Below the pieces are notes generated by a model. That model was not told where the DNA came from. It searched no databases and worked only from the letters and a program-made list of their open reading frames with translations. The position numbers and the translations under genes are program-made. From contig JAEXEN010000038.1 in assembly GCA_023400985.1 (NCBI GenBank), positions 248,001 through 312,000 on the forward strand: a stretch of DNA of 64,000 nucleotides, read 5' to 3'. Shown one piece after another: positions 1 to 7,308 of the stretch. The DNA is from Bacillota bacterium (GTDB lineage: Bacteria; Bacillota; Clostridia; Christensenellales; CAG-138). How positions within the stretch are numbered: position 1 is the stretch's first letter; every line of letters starts with the position of its first letter.

Positions 1-546
1 ATTTTGATTCTTTTTTTTACCGGCGCGCTTGACGCGGCGTGCGAACGCATGCGCATCGCACCCGCCAAAGCGGCGTTCACGGCCTTATGCGTGATCGCGC
101 TCAGCCGTTTTACGTTCGCGCCGTGTCCGGAGATCGCCGTCAACGCGGCGGCTGGTTTTTTGCCGGTCTATTTGCTTTTGGGCGGCATATTGAAACGTGA
201 AAGGGTCGTCGAAAGAAGCTCCTTGCTTCTTCTTCTTGCCGGCATTGCGTATAGCGTTGCGTTGGCCTTTCTTACGGACGCGGATAAGGCGCTTTTGCTG
301 TGTGCGGGCGCAGCGCTCGTTGCCGCGTTTTTGCGCGAATCGCCGCTGTTCGCCATGTTTACGGCGTCGCTCGTACCGTTGATCGGTCCCATCTTTTACG
401 CGTGTTACGAACTTTATGTTTCCGGCTACGCAAATTGCGACCTGAGCGCTGCCTATGTGCTCGACGCGCAGATGGCGGGACTTATCTCCACGGCGCTCGC
501 GTGCTACTTTTTCGGCGTACGTAGAACGCAGCCGGAAAACGCCTGA
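1..546 (+). CDS. Integral membrane protein, DUF1614-like, possibly 5'-truncated by the window edge
   Basis: The reading frame is open from the first base. The first usable start is a TTG at position 4, so the true start may lie upstream. The roughly 180 residues are almost wholly hydrophobic, with about five or six candidate membrane segments and a short polar C-terminus (RRTQPENA). The alternation of Leu/Val-rich segments with small conserved-looking loops resembles the DUF1614 family of Firmicutes; that match is from memory of the family and is tentative. No enzyme motif is visible. A strong terminator follows, separating it from the spoIIIA operon, so it is not obviously part of sporulation. 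Confidence 0.55.
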   Translation: MLILFFTGALDAACERMRIAPAKAAFTALCVIALSRFTFAPCPEIAVNAAAGFLPVYLLLGGILKRERVVERSSLLLLLAGIAYSVALAFLTDADKALLLCAGAALVAAFLRESPLFAMFTASLVPLIGPIFYACYELYVSGYANCDLSAAYVLDAQMAGLISTALACYFFGVRRTQPENA

Positions 547-566
547 ATACATAGAATACACGTAAT

Positions 567-594
567 CGGCTCCCTTAACACGGGAGCCGTTTTT
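567..594 (+). terminator. Rho-independent terminator
   Basis: An 8-bp perfect GC-rich stem (CGGCTCCC / GGGAGCCG) with a short loop is followed by TTTTT. It closes the upstream membrane-protein gene just before the spoIIIA promoter region. Confidence 0.85.
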
Positions 595-624
595 GTGCTA
601 TTCGTTTCCCCGTGCACATAGATA
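595..624 (+). promoter_or_regulatory. Candidate sigma-E promoter of the spoIIIA operon
   Basis: GTGCTATT (595-602) and CATAGATA (617-624) are 14 bp apart, resembling the sigma-E pattern (-35 ending in ATATT, -10 CATACAnT). It lies 29 bp upstream of the spoIIIAA start, between the terminator and the SD. In Bacillus subtilis the operon is driven by sigma-E; the match here is partial and is an inference. Confidence 0.4.
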
Positions 625-652
625 TATAGCAAATATGGGAGGACAGGCACAA

Positions 653-1549
653 ATGAAGGATACACATGCATGGAAGGAAAGTATAGGGGCAGTGCTTCCG
701 CCGCCGCTTTTTCGCGACGTTGAACGGTTTGAGGACGGGGGGCGGCTCGAGGAGATACGCGTGCGGGTAAACCGCCCGGTGCAATATGTGCTTTCCGACG
801 GAGAACGGCTTTCCGCATTTTCGCCCGATGAAAAATGCTGCGACATGCTCTTTGAAAACATTTGCGAGCACTCCGTTTACGCGCGCGAGGATGAGCTGAA
901 AAACTGCTTCGTGACGCTTGCGGGCGGTTTCCGCGTAGGCGTGTGCGGCAAGGCGGTTGTGGAGGAAGGGGCTCTAAGGCGGCTTTCGCGCGTCACGGGC
1001 TTCAACGTGCGCATCGCGCGGGAATTCTTAGGCTGTTCCTCCAAGGTCGTTCCCATGATGCTCGACAAAAACGGCGACCCGCTTTCTACGCTTCTGATCG
1101 CCGCGCCCGGGGTTGGGAAGACCACCATGCTTCGCGATATCGCACGCCAGTTTTCAAGCGGCGGAAGCGGCGTAAGGCCGCGCAAGGTTTGTATTGCCGA
1201 TGAGCGCAGCGAGATCACGGGCGCGCATTTCGGTGTACCCTTGCTCGACGTGGGGCCGCGTACGGATGTGATGGACGGCTGCCCGAAGGCACAGGCCATG
1301 CGCATGATGATACGCACCATGTCGCCGCAGCTTATCGTGACCGACGAGATCGGGAGCGAGGAGGACGCGCTCGCCGTGGGCGAGGCGGCGGTGAGCGGCG
1401 TCGCGGTGGTCGCCTCCGTGCATGCGCGAAACCTGGAGGAGGCGCGCGCAAAGCACACAGTCGGCCGTTTGATCGCCGACGGGCGGTTTTCACGGCTTGT
1501 GGAACTGAGCCGCATCGAAGGCAGAGTATACGAGCGGCTCGTAATATAG
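653..1549 (+). CDS. spoIIIAA: Stage III sporulation protein AA (secretion-type ATPase)
   Basis: SpoIIIAA is the cytoplasmic ATPase of the SpoIIIA-SpoIIQ channel linking mother cell and forespore, related to type II/IV secretion ATPases. A Walker A motif APGVGKTT lies near residues 151-158, with an acidic stretch IVTDEIG further on as the probable Walker B. The ATG at 653 is chosen because GGGAGG ends about 10 bases before it; an in-frame upstream start at 593 lies next to the terminator and lacks an SD. The 298 residues are close to the usual family length. First gene of the eight-gene spoIIIA operon. Confidence 0.95.
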   Translation: MKDTHAWKESIGAVLPPPLFRDVERFEDGGRLEEIRVRVNRPVQYVLSDGERLSAFSPDEKCCDMLFENICEHSVYAREDELKNCFVTLAGGFRVGVCGKAVVEEGALRRLSRVTGFNVRIAREFLGCSSKVVPMMLDKNGDPLSTLLIAAPGVGKTTMLRDIARQFSSGGSGVRPRKVCIADERSEITGAHFGVPLLDVGPRTDVMDGCPKAQAMRMMIRTMSPQLIVTDEIGSEEDALAVGEAAVSGVAVVASVHARNLEEARAKHTVGRLIADGRFSRLVELSRIEGRVYERLVI

Positions 1550-1557
1550 AGGGGATC

Positions 1558-2073
1558 ATGATGCGGTTTTTGCTGGCGCTTCTACTGTTTGGCGCATGCA
1601 GCTTCGTGGGGTTTGCAAAGGCTAAATCCCTTAAACGCCGTCTCGACGTTGTGGAGGGTTTCCTTTTGGATATCAAGCAGCTGAGTATTTTGATGCAGTA
1701 TAAAAGAACGCCTATCGCTTCGCTCGTCAAAGAACTCGAAGGGAGTGCGCTGGGGCCGTTTTGGGAAATGTTTCTCGATAGGCTTACGCGCGGCGGGCCG
1801 ATCGCCGACGCATGGAAAGCGGCGCTTGATCATATGCGCGAGAGCGACGGCGATTTTTTTTATCTTGCGGACGAGGAAGCGCGCGTGCTGGGCGATTTTG
1901 GCGACAGCCTCGGCACGAGTGACTTCACGGCGCAAAAGGCGAACATGGAGATGGCGCTTGCGAGGCTTGCGGTGCAGGCGGAGACGCTTAAACGCGAAGT
2001 TTCCCAAAAGGGAAAGATCTACCGGTCGCTCGGCATGCTCGGCGGGCTTGCGGCGGCGATCGTCGTATGGTGA
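1558..2073 (+). CDS. spoIIIAB: Stage III sporulation protein AB
   Basis: SpoIIIAB is a membrane-anchored subunit of the SpoIIIA complex, with a fold like the type II secretion protein GspF. The 171-residue product has an N-terminal hydrophobic segment (about residues 1-20), a helical soluble middle, and a C-terminal hydrophobic stretch (GMLGGLAAAIVVW). It starts eight bases after spoIIIAA, behind GAGGGG. Length is typical. Identity rests on operon position and the overall hydrophobic-helical-hydrophobic layout. Confidence 0.93.
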   Translation: MMRFLLALLLFGACSFVGFAKAKSLKRRLDVVEGFLLDIKQLSILMQYKRTPIASLVKELEGSALGPFWEMFLDRLTRGGPIADAWKAALDHMRESDGDFFYLADEEARVLGDFGDSLGTSDFTAQKANMEMALARLAVQAETLKREVSQKGKIYRSLGMLGGLAAAIVVW

Positions 2074-2085
2074 CGGAGCGGAAGT

Positions 2086-2283
2086 ATGGGGATCGATATC
2101 GTATTTAAAATCGCGGGGATCGGCATTTTGGTCGCGGTCGTCTATCAGCTTCTGAAGCAGACGAACCGCGAGGAGATGGCTACGCTCGCCGCGCTTGCGG
2201 GGCTCATTATCACGCTGACGATGGTCGTGAACCTCATAAGCGATTTGTTCGACAACATGAAGCGGATATTTGAACTGTATTAA
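2086..2283 (+). CDS. spoIIIAC: Stage III sporulation protein AC
   Basis: A 65-residue protein with two membrane segments separated by a short polar loop containing KQTNREEMA, matching the very small SpoIIIAC membrane subunit. SpoIIIAC and SpoIIIAD are conserved membrane components of the channel. It begins 12 bases after spoIIIAB and ends 18 bases before spoIIIAD, consistent with one transcript. Confidence 0.93.
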   Translation: MGIDIVFKIAGIGILVAVVYQLLKQTNREEMATLAALAGLIITLTMVVNLISDLFDNMKRIFELY

Positions 2284-2301
2284 CAGCGGGGCAGGGTACA
2301 T

Positions 2302-2694
2302 ATGACTATCTTCAAGATCGTGGGCCTCAGCCTTGCGGCGGTGACCGTCGTGCTGGTGCTTCGCGCGTACAGGCCGGAAATTGCCGTGCAGGCGGCGGTG
2401 GCCGCGGGCGTGGTGCTCCTTTTGATCGCCGTTACGGAACTTTCGGGCGTGATGGCTATGATCGACCAGATCGTAACCAGATACGGATTGAACTCCGAGC
2501 ACATCAAGGTCGTGCTCAAGGTGATCGGCATCGCGTACCTCGCCCAGTTTGCCGCGCAGACCTGTCGCGATGCGGGGGAAGGGGCGATCGCCTCCAAAGT
2601 GGAGCTCGTGGGGCGCGTGCTCATCGTGACGGTGGCCGTACCGGTGGTGATCTCCATCCTCGACGTGCTCGGAACGCTCCTGAATGCATTATGA
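2302..2694 (+). CDS. spoIIIAD: Stage III sporulation protein AD
   Basis: A 130-residue polytopic membrane protein with about four hydrophobic segments and a polar central stretch (near GLNSEHIKVVLKVIGIAYLA) typical of SpoIIIAD. It is a membrane subunit of the SpoIIIA channel. Its stop overlaps the next start (ATGA at 2691-2694), implying translational coupling to spoIIIAE. Confidence 0.93.
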   Translation: MTIFKIVGLSLAAVTVVLVLRAYRPEIAVQAAVAAGVVLLLIAVTELSGVMAMIDQIVTRYGLNSEHIKVVLKVIGIAYLAQFAAQTCRDAGEGAIASKVELVGRVLIVTVAVPVVISILDVLGTLLNAL

Positions 2695-3863
2695 GAAAGC
2701 GTATTCGTATGCTCCTCCTCATAGCGCTCGCTGCGGCTGCCTTTGCTCCGGGCTTTGCGCTCGCGGAAATACCGGGTGAGGTGGAAAATGAGCTTGATCT
2801 TCAGATGGATGGATACGATTTCGGCTCCTGGCAGCAATTCTTCAACGATCTTTCGCCTGAAGTAAAGCGCATCTGGGGCGAGGATACCGTGGAGGATTTG
2901 GTGGGACAGTACGCCGAGGGCGAGCCCGATACGGATTACGACGGCAAGCTCGAAACGGTCTTCCAGGCGATCTTAACGGAACTTAAAGAAAGCCTCGGCT
3001 CCATCAGCGCCGTAATAGGCGTCGCGTTGCTGTCGGGCGTGGTGGGGGTGCTGCTCGAGAACGAGAATGATAAGGGGATACAGGAGATCGCATCGTTTTT
3101 GTGCTATGCGATGAGCGTGTTCATCGTGGCGTATCTGTTCATGCGCCTTGTGGGGCTCGCCAACAAAGCGGTATCGAACCTGAGCGCATTTTCGGAGGCA
3201 GCCACGCCCGTTTTGACCACGCTTTTGAGCGCTGTGGGCAGCGTGGGCGCGAGCGGAATACTTCATCCGCTCATGATGTTTTTGAATACGACGGTCATCA
3301 AGATCTTTCAAACCGTGATCTTGCCCGTGATTCTCGCGGGCGGAGTGTTCGCTATCGTGGGGAATCTTTCCGACAGGCCGCAGCTCACAAGGCTCTTCGG
3401 CTTTACAAAATCGCTTTCCAAGTGGGCCATCGGCGTGGTGTTCACGGTGTACATCGGCATTCTCGCCGTGCAGGGGATGAGCGTTGCGGCGGTGGACAGC
3501 ATCAGCCTCAAGGCCGTAAAGTATACGCTTGACAAAGGCCTGCCGGTCGTTGGGAGCGCGGTGTCGGGCACGTTCGATACGGTGCGAGGCTGCACGGTTC
3601 TTATAAAAAACGCCGCGGGCGCTGCTGCGGCATGCATCGCCGTGGGCTATGCGCTTTCACCCGCCGTACAGATCGGCGGCGCGGCGCTCGCCCTGAAACT
3701 CGCCGCGGCGCTTACGGAGCCTATTTCCGACGGGAAGATACCCAAAATGCTCCAATGCGTGGCGGAGTCGTGCGAGTACGTGTTTGCCGCGGTGGTGGCG
3801 GTAGCGCTGATGTTCATCATTACCGTGGGGCTTGTGATCGCGACGGGCGGCATTGCCGGATAA
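2691..3863 (+). CDS. spoIIIAE: Stage III sporulation protein AE
   Basis: The largest membrane subunit of the spoIIIA system, 390 residues, near the usual length. It has an N-terminal signal-like segment ending near ALA-E at residue 25, an acidic extracytoplasmic region (residues about 30-95), then about eight membrane segments in the C-terminal two thirds. In the family it is needed for forespore gene expression after engulfment. Coupled by four-base overlap to spoIIIAD. Confidence 0.93.
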   Translation: MRKRIRMLLLIALAAAAFAPGFALAEIPGEVENELDLQMDGYDFGSWQQFFNDLSPEVKRIWGEDTVEDLVGQYAEGEPDTDYDGKLETVFQAILTELKESLGSISAVIGVALLSGVVGVLLENENDKGIQEIASFLCYAMSVFIVAYLFMRLVGLANKAVSNLSAFSEAATPVLTTLLSAVGSVGASGILHPLMMFLNTTVIKIFQTVILPVILAGGVFAIVGNLSDRPQLTRLFGFTKSLSKWAIGVVFTVYIGILAVQGMSVAAVDSISLKAVKYTLDKGLPVVGSAVSGTFDTVRGCTVLIKNAAGAAAACIAVGYALSPAVQIGGAALALKLAAALTEPISDGKIPKMLQCVAESCEYVFAAVVAVALMFIITVGLVIATGGIAG

Positions 3864-3872
3864 GAGGTCATT

Positions 3873-4046
3873 ATGGAGGTTTTCTACGGTTTTGTGATGC
3901 GGATCGTCGCGCTGTCGATATTGCGGACGGTCCTTGAATATATATTGCCGCAGGGGAACATAAAAAAAAGCGCGTGCAGGATCATAGGCCTTGTGATATT
4001 GCTCGCCATAGTTGAGCCCGTGGCGGAACTCATCGGGGCCATGTGA
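3873..4046 (+). CDS. spoIIIAF: Stage III sporulation protein AF, minimal form (57 aa)
   Basis: A short gene sits exactly where spoIIIAF belongs. It encodes 57 residues starting MEVFYGFVMRIV, with two hydrophobic segments around a polar turn containing LPQGNIKKSACRI, matching the N-terminal membrane part of SpoIIIAF. Bacillus SpoIIIAF is about 200 residues; the C-terminal soluble domain is absent here. The stop is followed within 10 bases by the spoIIIAG start, leaving no room for the missing domain, and I see no frameshifted continuation. It is either a natural minimal version or a loss of the ring-forming domain. Confidence 0.8.
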   Translation: MEVFYGFVMRIVALSILRTVLEYILPQGNIKKSACRIIGLVILLAIVEPVAELIGAM

Positions 4047-4055
4047 GGTGGTGGT

Positions 4056-4652
4056 ATGGAAAATAAGAAGCCGTGGCTGAAGCCCATCCACATGCTGGCG
4101 CAGGCCATGAAAAAGAACAAAAAGCTTGAGCTTGCCGTATACGGGGTACTTCTTGCTTTGGCGGCGATCCTCGCCCTTTCCATGGTGAACACCGGAAAGG
4201 AGCCGAATTTAGCGCAGCAGACCGTACAGCAAGACGCGGGGGAGGTCACGGAGGGGGAGCAGCAGGTGGAGAAGCGGCTGGAGGATATACTTTCATGCAT
4301 CCGCGGTGCGGGTGCGGTGCGCGTGATGGTGATCTACGATACCTCCGCCGAGATCGTGCCGGCGATGAGCGTGGATACGCAAACGAGCACATCCGAAACG
4401 GTCAACGACTCCGGCCAGACCGTCAACCAAAACCAGAGCGAAAAAAAGACCCCCGTTACGGTCAGCGGGGAGGACGGGGCGCTTGTGCTCACGCAAAAGC
4501 AACCCGAGATACGGGGCGTGATCGTGGTGGCCGAGGGCGCAGCGGATATTTCCGTGCGGCTCAACCTGCAGAGCGCCGTGCAGACGGTGCTCGGCATCGA
4601 TGCGGAGAACATCAGCGTGTTTGAGATGACTTTGGCGGATAGGAGTAAATGA
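4056..4652 (+). CDS. spoIIIAG: Stage III sporulation protein AG
   Basis: SpoIIIAG forms a large ring in the intermembrane space of the feeding-tube channel. The product has 198 residues: a short cytoplasmic N-terminus, one membrane helix (about residues 25-45), a Gln/Glu-rich linker, then a soluble domain (about 65-195) with the ring-building layout, including an inserted Ser/Thr/Gln-rich segment around residues 110-130 typical of SpoIIIAG. Its stop overlaps the spoIIIAH start by four bases. Confidence 0.93.
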   Translation: MENKKPWLKPIHMLAQAMKKNKKLELAVYGVLLALAAILALSMVNTGKEPNLAQQTVQQDAGEVTEGEQQVEKRLEDILSCIRGAGAVRVMVIYDTSAEIVPAMSVDTQTSTSETVNDSGQTVNQNQSEKKTPVTVSGEDGALVLTQKQPEIRGVIVVAEGAADISVRLNLQSAVQTVLGIDAENISVFEMTLADRSK

Positions 4653-5164
4653 ATATGAAAAATTGGAAAAAGTATTTGACCCTCGGCGTGGTAGCGCTCC
4701 TGCTCGTGGGCGCGGTGTACATGAACATCAAATTGAGCGGCAAAACGGATATCCCCGCCGACACGGAAAGCGTGGATGCTAAGGGCGATGCCGATATAGA
4801 CGCTCTCAACGGCGAAACGGATTACTTCGAGACATATAGGGCCGACCGCGACAGCCGGCACGAGCTGGAGTACAAGTATTTAGATGAAGCGATCGAGACC
4901 TCCGCCTCGGACGCAGAAACACTTAAGGACGCGCAGGAAGCAAAGCTTGCGCTCGTAGATACCATCGAAAAGGAATTCACCATGGAAAGCCTTATCAAGG
5001 CGAAGGGTTTTGAAGACGCCGCCGTCATGTATAGCAAAGGCTCGGTGGACGTCGTGGTGAAGGCCGCGGTGCTCGAGCCCACCGAAGTCGCTCAGATCCT
5101 CAGCATCGTGATGGAGCAGACGGGCGAGTCCGCAGGCAATATCAACATTGTCCCCTACGGCTGA
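4649..5164 (+). CDS. spoIIIAH: Stage III sporulation protein AH
   Basis: SpoIIIAH spans the outer forespore membrane and binds SpoIIQ from the forespore. The 171-residue product has one N-terminal membrane helix (about residues 9-27), an acidic linker, and a C-terminal domain with the family pattern around VDVVVKAAVLEPTEVAQI near residues 130-150. It is the last gene of the spoIIIA operon. Its stop codon directly precedes TCCCCCTTACCTTAAC, which resembles one end of the dispersed repeat described elsewhere. No SpoIIQ gene is in the window. Confidence 0.93.
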   Translation: MNMKNWKKYLTLGVVALLLVGAVYMNIKLSGKTDIPADTESVDAKGDADIDALNGETDYFETYRADRDSRHELEYKYLDEAIETSASDAETLKDAQEAKLALVDTIEKEFTMESLIKAKGFEDAAVMYSKGSVDVVVKAAVLEPTEVAQILSIVMEQTGESAGNINIVPYG

Positions 5165-5202
5165 TCCCCCTTACCTTAACGCTATGCAAGCACGCGATTT
5201 GC

Positions 5203-5211
5203 TGATATAAT
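5203..5211 (+). promoter_or_regulatory. Extended -10 promoter before asp23
   Basis: TGATATAAT matches an extended -10 element of the vegetative sigma factor. It lies 35 bases before the asp23 ATG; no good -35 is visible, as expected for extended -10 promoters. Confidence 0.5.
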
Positions 5212-5245
5212 ACAGAAAAGAAAAAAACGCAAGGAGGAACGCTAT

Positions 5246-5680
5246 ATGGCGCAGGAGACCGAAATATATTCGCAGATCACAGCGGATGACGGCGGCGGGA
5301 AGATCATTTTCGCTACAGATGTTATAGCGACTATCGCGGGCCTGGCGGCTACGGAAGTGGAGGGCGTCGATTCCCTTAGCGGTACCGTTGTGGAGGGCCT
5401 TACCGGCATGCTCGCCAGCAAGAAAAACTTCACCAAGGGCATCAAGGTGGAGGTCAAGGAAGACGATGTCACCCTCGAGATGAGCCTCTCGATCAAATAC
5501 GGCACCAAGATCCATGAGGTCTGCCGCAAGGTGCAGGAGGCCGTGAAAAACGCCGTCGAAACCATGACGGGCCTCCGCGTGGTGACTGTCAACATTGCCG
5601 TACAGGCCGTAACGTTCGAGAAAACGGAAGTCAGGGAGCCTAAAAAGGAAAAAGAAAAGGATAAAGAAAAAGCCGAGTGA
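5246..5680 (+). CDS. Asp23/Gls24 family envelope stress protein (YqhY-like)
   Basis: A 144-residue Asp23/Gls24-family protein. The family pattern GKIIFATDVIATIAGLAATEVEGV is seen at about residues 14-37, followed by alternating strands and a C-terminal helix with VQEAVKNAVETMTG, and then a Lys/Glu-rich tail. Asp23 proteins associate with the membrane through AmaP and respond to envelope stress; YqhY variants near acc/nusB genes have been linked to fatty-acid synthesis control. A strong SD (AAGGAGG) precedes the ATG. The next gene is the AmaP-like partner, which supports the assignment. Confidence 0.9.
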   Translation: MAQETEIYSQITADDGGGKIIFATDVIATIAGLAATEVEGVDSLSGTVVEGLTGMLASKKNFTKGIKVEVKEDDVTLEMSLSIKYGTKIHEVCRKVQEAVKNAVETMTGLRVVTVNIAVQAVTFEKTEVREPKKEKEKDKEKAE

Positions 5681-5731
5681 CTCCCCGTGCCGTAAACTGG
5701 GTATCATTTACATAAGATTGTGAGGTGCCTC

Positions 5732-6298
5732 ATGAAACCAAGGATGATCGACCGGGTCTTGCTCGTATTGATGATGCTTGTATTGATCGCTCTGGCGGTG
5801 CTTTTGCTGGCCATTGCCACGCACGTATTGCCCATCGAGTATGTGACCTATAACGCGGCGCTTGCCTATTCGGGTCTCTATGCGTCGCTCATACTGGGCG
5901 GCACGGGGATATTGATCCTCATTCTCGCGATCCGGCTTTTGATCGGTTTCAACAGAAGGCCGTCGACGCCGCGCATCACCTCGGCGCTCGTCTCGTCCAA
6001 CGAACTCGGCGCAACGCATATCGCGCTTGCGGCAGTCGATAACCTCGTGCAGCGCCATTGCCGCGCAAACGGCAAAATCAAGGAATGCGTGAGCACCATC
6101 TACACGACGCCCGACGGCGGGCTTCGCGTCGCGCTCAAACTCGTGGTTCTTCCCGAAACCGCCGTGCCGCAGTTCACCGAGGAGCTGAAAACCTCGCTGA
6201 AAAGCTATCTTGAGGAATATACGGGCATTCCCGTTCGCGAGATCGCTATCCTCATAGGCGTTGCCGCTCAAAATACGTACAAGCCTACGGGTGAATAA
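5732..6298 (+). CDS. amaP: Alkaline-shock membrane anchor protein, AmaP-like
   Basis: The 188-residue product has two N-terminal membrane helices (about residues 6-30 and 45-70) followed by a soluble domain with an Asp23-like strand/helix pattern ending in GIPVREIAILIG. That is the layout of AmaP, which tethers Asp23 to the membrane. The ATG at 5732 has GAGGTG just upstream; an in-frame GTG at 5720 overlaps that SD and is less likely. It lies between asp23 and a DUF2273 gene, the usual trio. Confidence 0.8.
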   Translation: MKPRMIDRVLLVLMMLVLIALAVLLLAIATHVLPIEYVTYNAALAYSGLYASLILGGTGILILILAIRLLIGFNRRPSTPRITSALVSSNELGATHIALAAVDNLVQRHCRANGKIKECVSTIYTTPDGGLRVALKLVVLPETAVPQFTEELKTSLKSYLEEYTGIPVREIAILIGVAAQNTYKPTGE

Positions 6299-6299
6299 A

Positions 6300-6339
6300 A
6301 AGGGTTAGGGGCGCTGAGCTTTGATTCCCCTAACCTTAC
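6300..6339. repeat. Small inverted repeat with ends like the dispersed repeat
   Basis: AGGGTTAGGGG and CCCCTAACCTT flank a 13-base loop, giving a strong hairpin between amaP and the DUF2273 gene. The outer sequences differ by one or two bases from the ends of the larger repeat (AAGGTAAGGGG / CCCCTTACCTT). There is no T-tract directly after it, so it is not a standard terminator. It may be an internally deleted relative. Confidence 0.5.
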
Positions 6340-6351
6340 GAAGGAGCTTTT

Positions 6352-6573
6352 ATGGAAGGATTCACCGAATTTTTTAAAAGGTACAAATGGCGCATCCTGC
6401 TCGTAGCGTTTGGCATCCTCTTTATGGTTCTCGCTTTCACCATCGGCTTTTGGAGGACGCTGCTTCTGTTCGCTATCGTGGCCGTATGTCTGCTCTTCGG
6501 AACGCTCCTCGACCAGGGCGGCCGTGAGCGTGTAAGGCAGTTCTTCGGCGCGCTCTTCAAAAGCGGAAACTGA
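6352..6573 (+). CDS. DUF2273 family small membrane protein
   Basis: A 73-residue protein with a basic N-terminus (FFKRYKWR), two adjacent membrane helices separated by GFWRT, and a polar tail. This matches DUF2273 proteins that accompany Asp23/AmaP genes in Firmicutes. Its likely role is membrane anchoring within the alkaline-shock complex. The SD is AAGGAGC before the ATG. Function beyond the association is unknown. Confidence 0.8.
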   Translation: MEGFTEFFKRYKWRILLVAFGILFMVLAFTIGFWRTLLLFAIVAVCLLFGTLLDQGGRERVRQFFGALFKSGN

Positions 6574-6592
6574 GAGGCAGCATACATTCATT

Positions 6593-7012
6593 ATGAGCAG
6601 AAAAACCGCACGAGAAGTTGCCATGAAGCTGGCTTTTGCCGCTTTGCTTGGCGGCGAGGATACTTACGACGCAGTCTTAGATAAATCCGGCATCGACGAA
6701 CATCCGACGCCGGACGATATGGAATATTCCAAGGCGATCCTTGACGGTATTTTATTGCATTGCGACGAGATCGACGCGCTCATCCATGAGCTTGCCATAG
6801 GTTGGAAGCTTGAACGCATGCCCAAGGTGGATCTGTCGATCCTGCGCGTAGCCATCTACGAGATGATGTACCGCGAGGATATTCCCTGCAGCGTTTCCAT
6901 CAACGAAGCGGTGGAGCTTGCAAAGCAGTTCGGAGGGGATCGCTCTTCCGCCTACATTAACGGGATGCTCGGCACGCTCGCCAAGCGCTTCGGCGAGCGG
7001 CAGGAAGGATAA
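6593..7012 (+). CDS. nusB: Transcription antitermination factor NusB
   Basis: NusB binds boxA RNA with NusE/S10 and supports antitermination of rRNA transcription. The 139-residue all-helical product starts SRKTAREVAMKLAF (usual RNA-binding N-terminus) and contains the conserved C-terminal pattern VSINEAVELAKQFGGDRSSAYING at about residues 102-126. Length is typical. It follows the DUF2273 gene by 19 bases and precedes folD, the same order as in many Firmicutes, except that a repeat element lies between nusB and folD. Confidence 0.95.
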   Translation: MSRKTAREVAMKLAFAALLGGEDTYDAVLDKSGIDEHPTPDDMEYSKAILDGILLHCDEIDALIHELAIGWKLERMPKVDLSILRVAIYEMMYREDIPCSVSINEAVELAKQFGGDRSSAYINGMLGTLAKRFGERQEG

Positions 7013-7086
7013 AACCTTCTCGATTTTTGGAAGCAACCGCCGGCATCGTCCTTTAAACAGGGGAGGACGGTGCTTTCTGTTCTTAC

Positions 7087-7275
7087 AGGTAAGGGAGCCG
7101 AACCCTTGCGGTTTAGAGGGCCGGAAAGCGCGCCATCGCCGTGTTCCGGTACTCGCCGTAGACACCGCACGCAAGGCCTGTGGCCTCGCGTGCGGTGTCT
7201 ACGGCGACCGACGATGACAAAGACGTGCGCCGAACCGACAGTTTTAGGCGCAAGAGTTAGACTCCCCTTACTTTA
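7087..7275. repeat. Dispersed non-coding repeat, copy A
   Basis: About 189 bp between nusB and folD. The left 70 bp (7087-7156) and right 77 bp (7199-7275) closely match 44827-44897 and 45020-45099. The termini are inverted (AGGTAAGGG near the left end, CCCCTTACTTTAA at the right). The centre is different from copy B and forms a very long hairpin. I see no reading frame with coding character or SD. It looks like a small palindromic mobile repeat or a structured RNA unit. Confidence 0.75.
7153..7207. repeat. 55-base near-perfect hairpin inside repeat copy A
   Basis: Arms of 20 bp (beginning TCGCCGTAGACACCGCACGC) are perfectly complementary. They are followed inward by one mismatch, then a further 5-bp stem (AGGCC/GGCCT) around a three-base loop. 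There is no following T-tract, so it is not a conventional terminator. Confidence 0.8.
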
Positions 7276-7308
7276 AAATTCTTATTTTGCGATAGCGGGA
7301 GGTAATGG

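Noticed and set aside
1582..2502. A 306-residue minus-strand frame across spoIIIAB-AD
   Set aside because: It crosses three well-supported sporulation genes and has no start signal.
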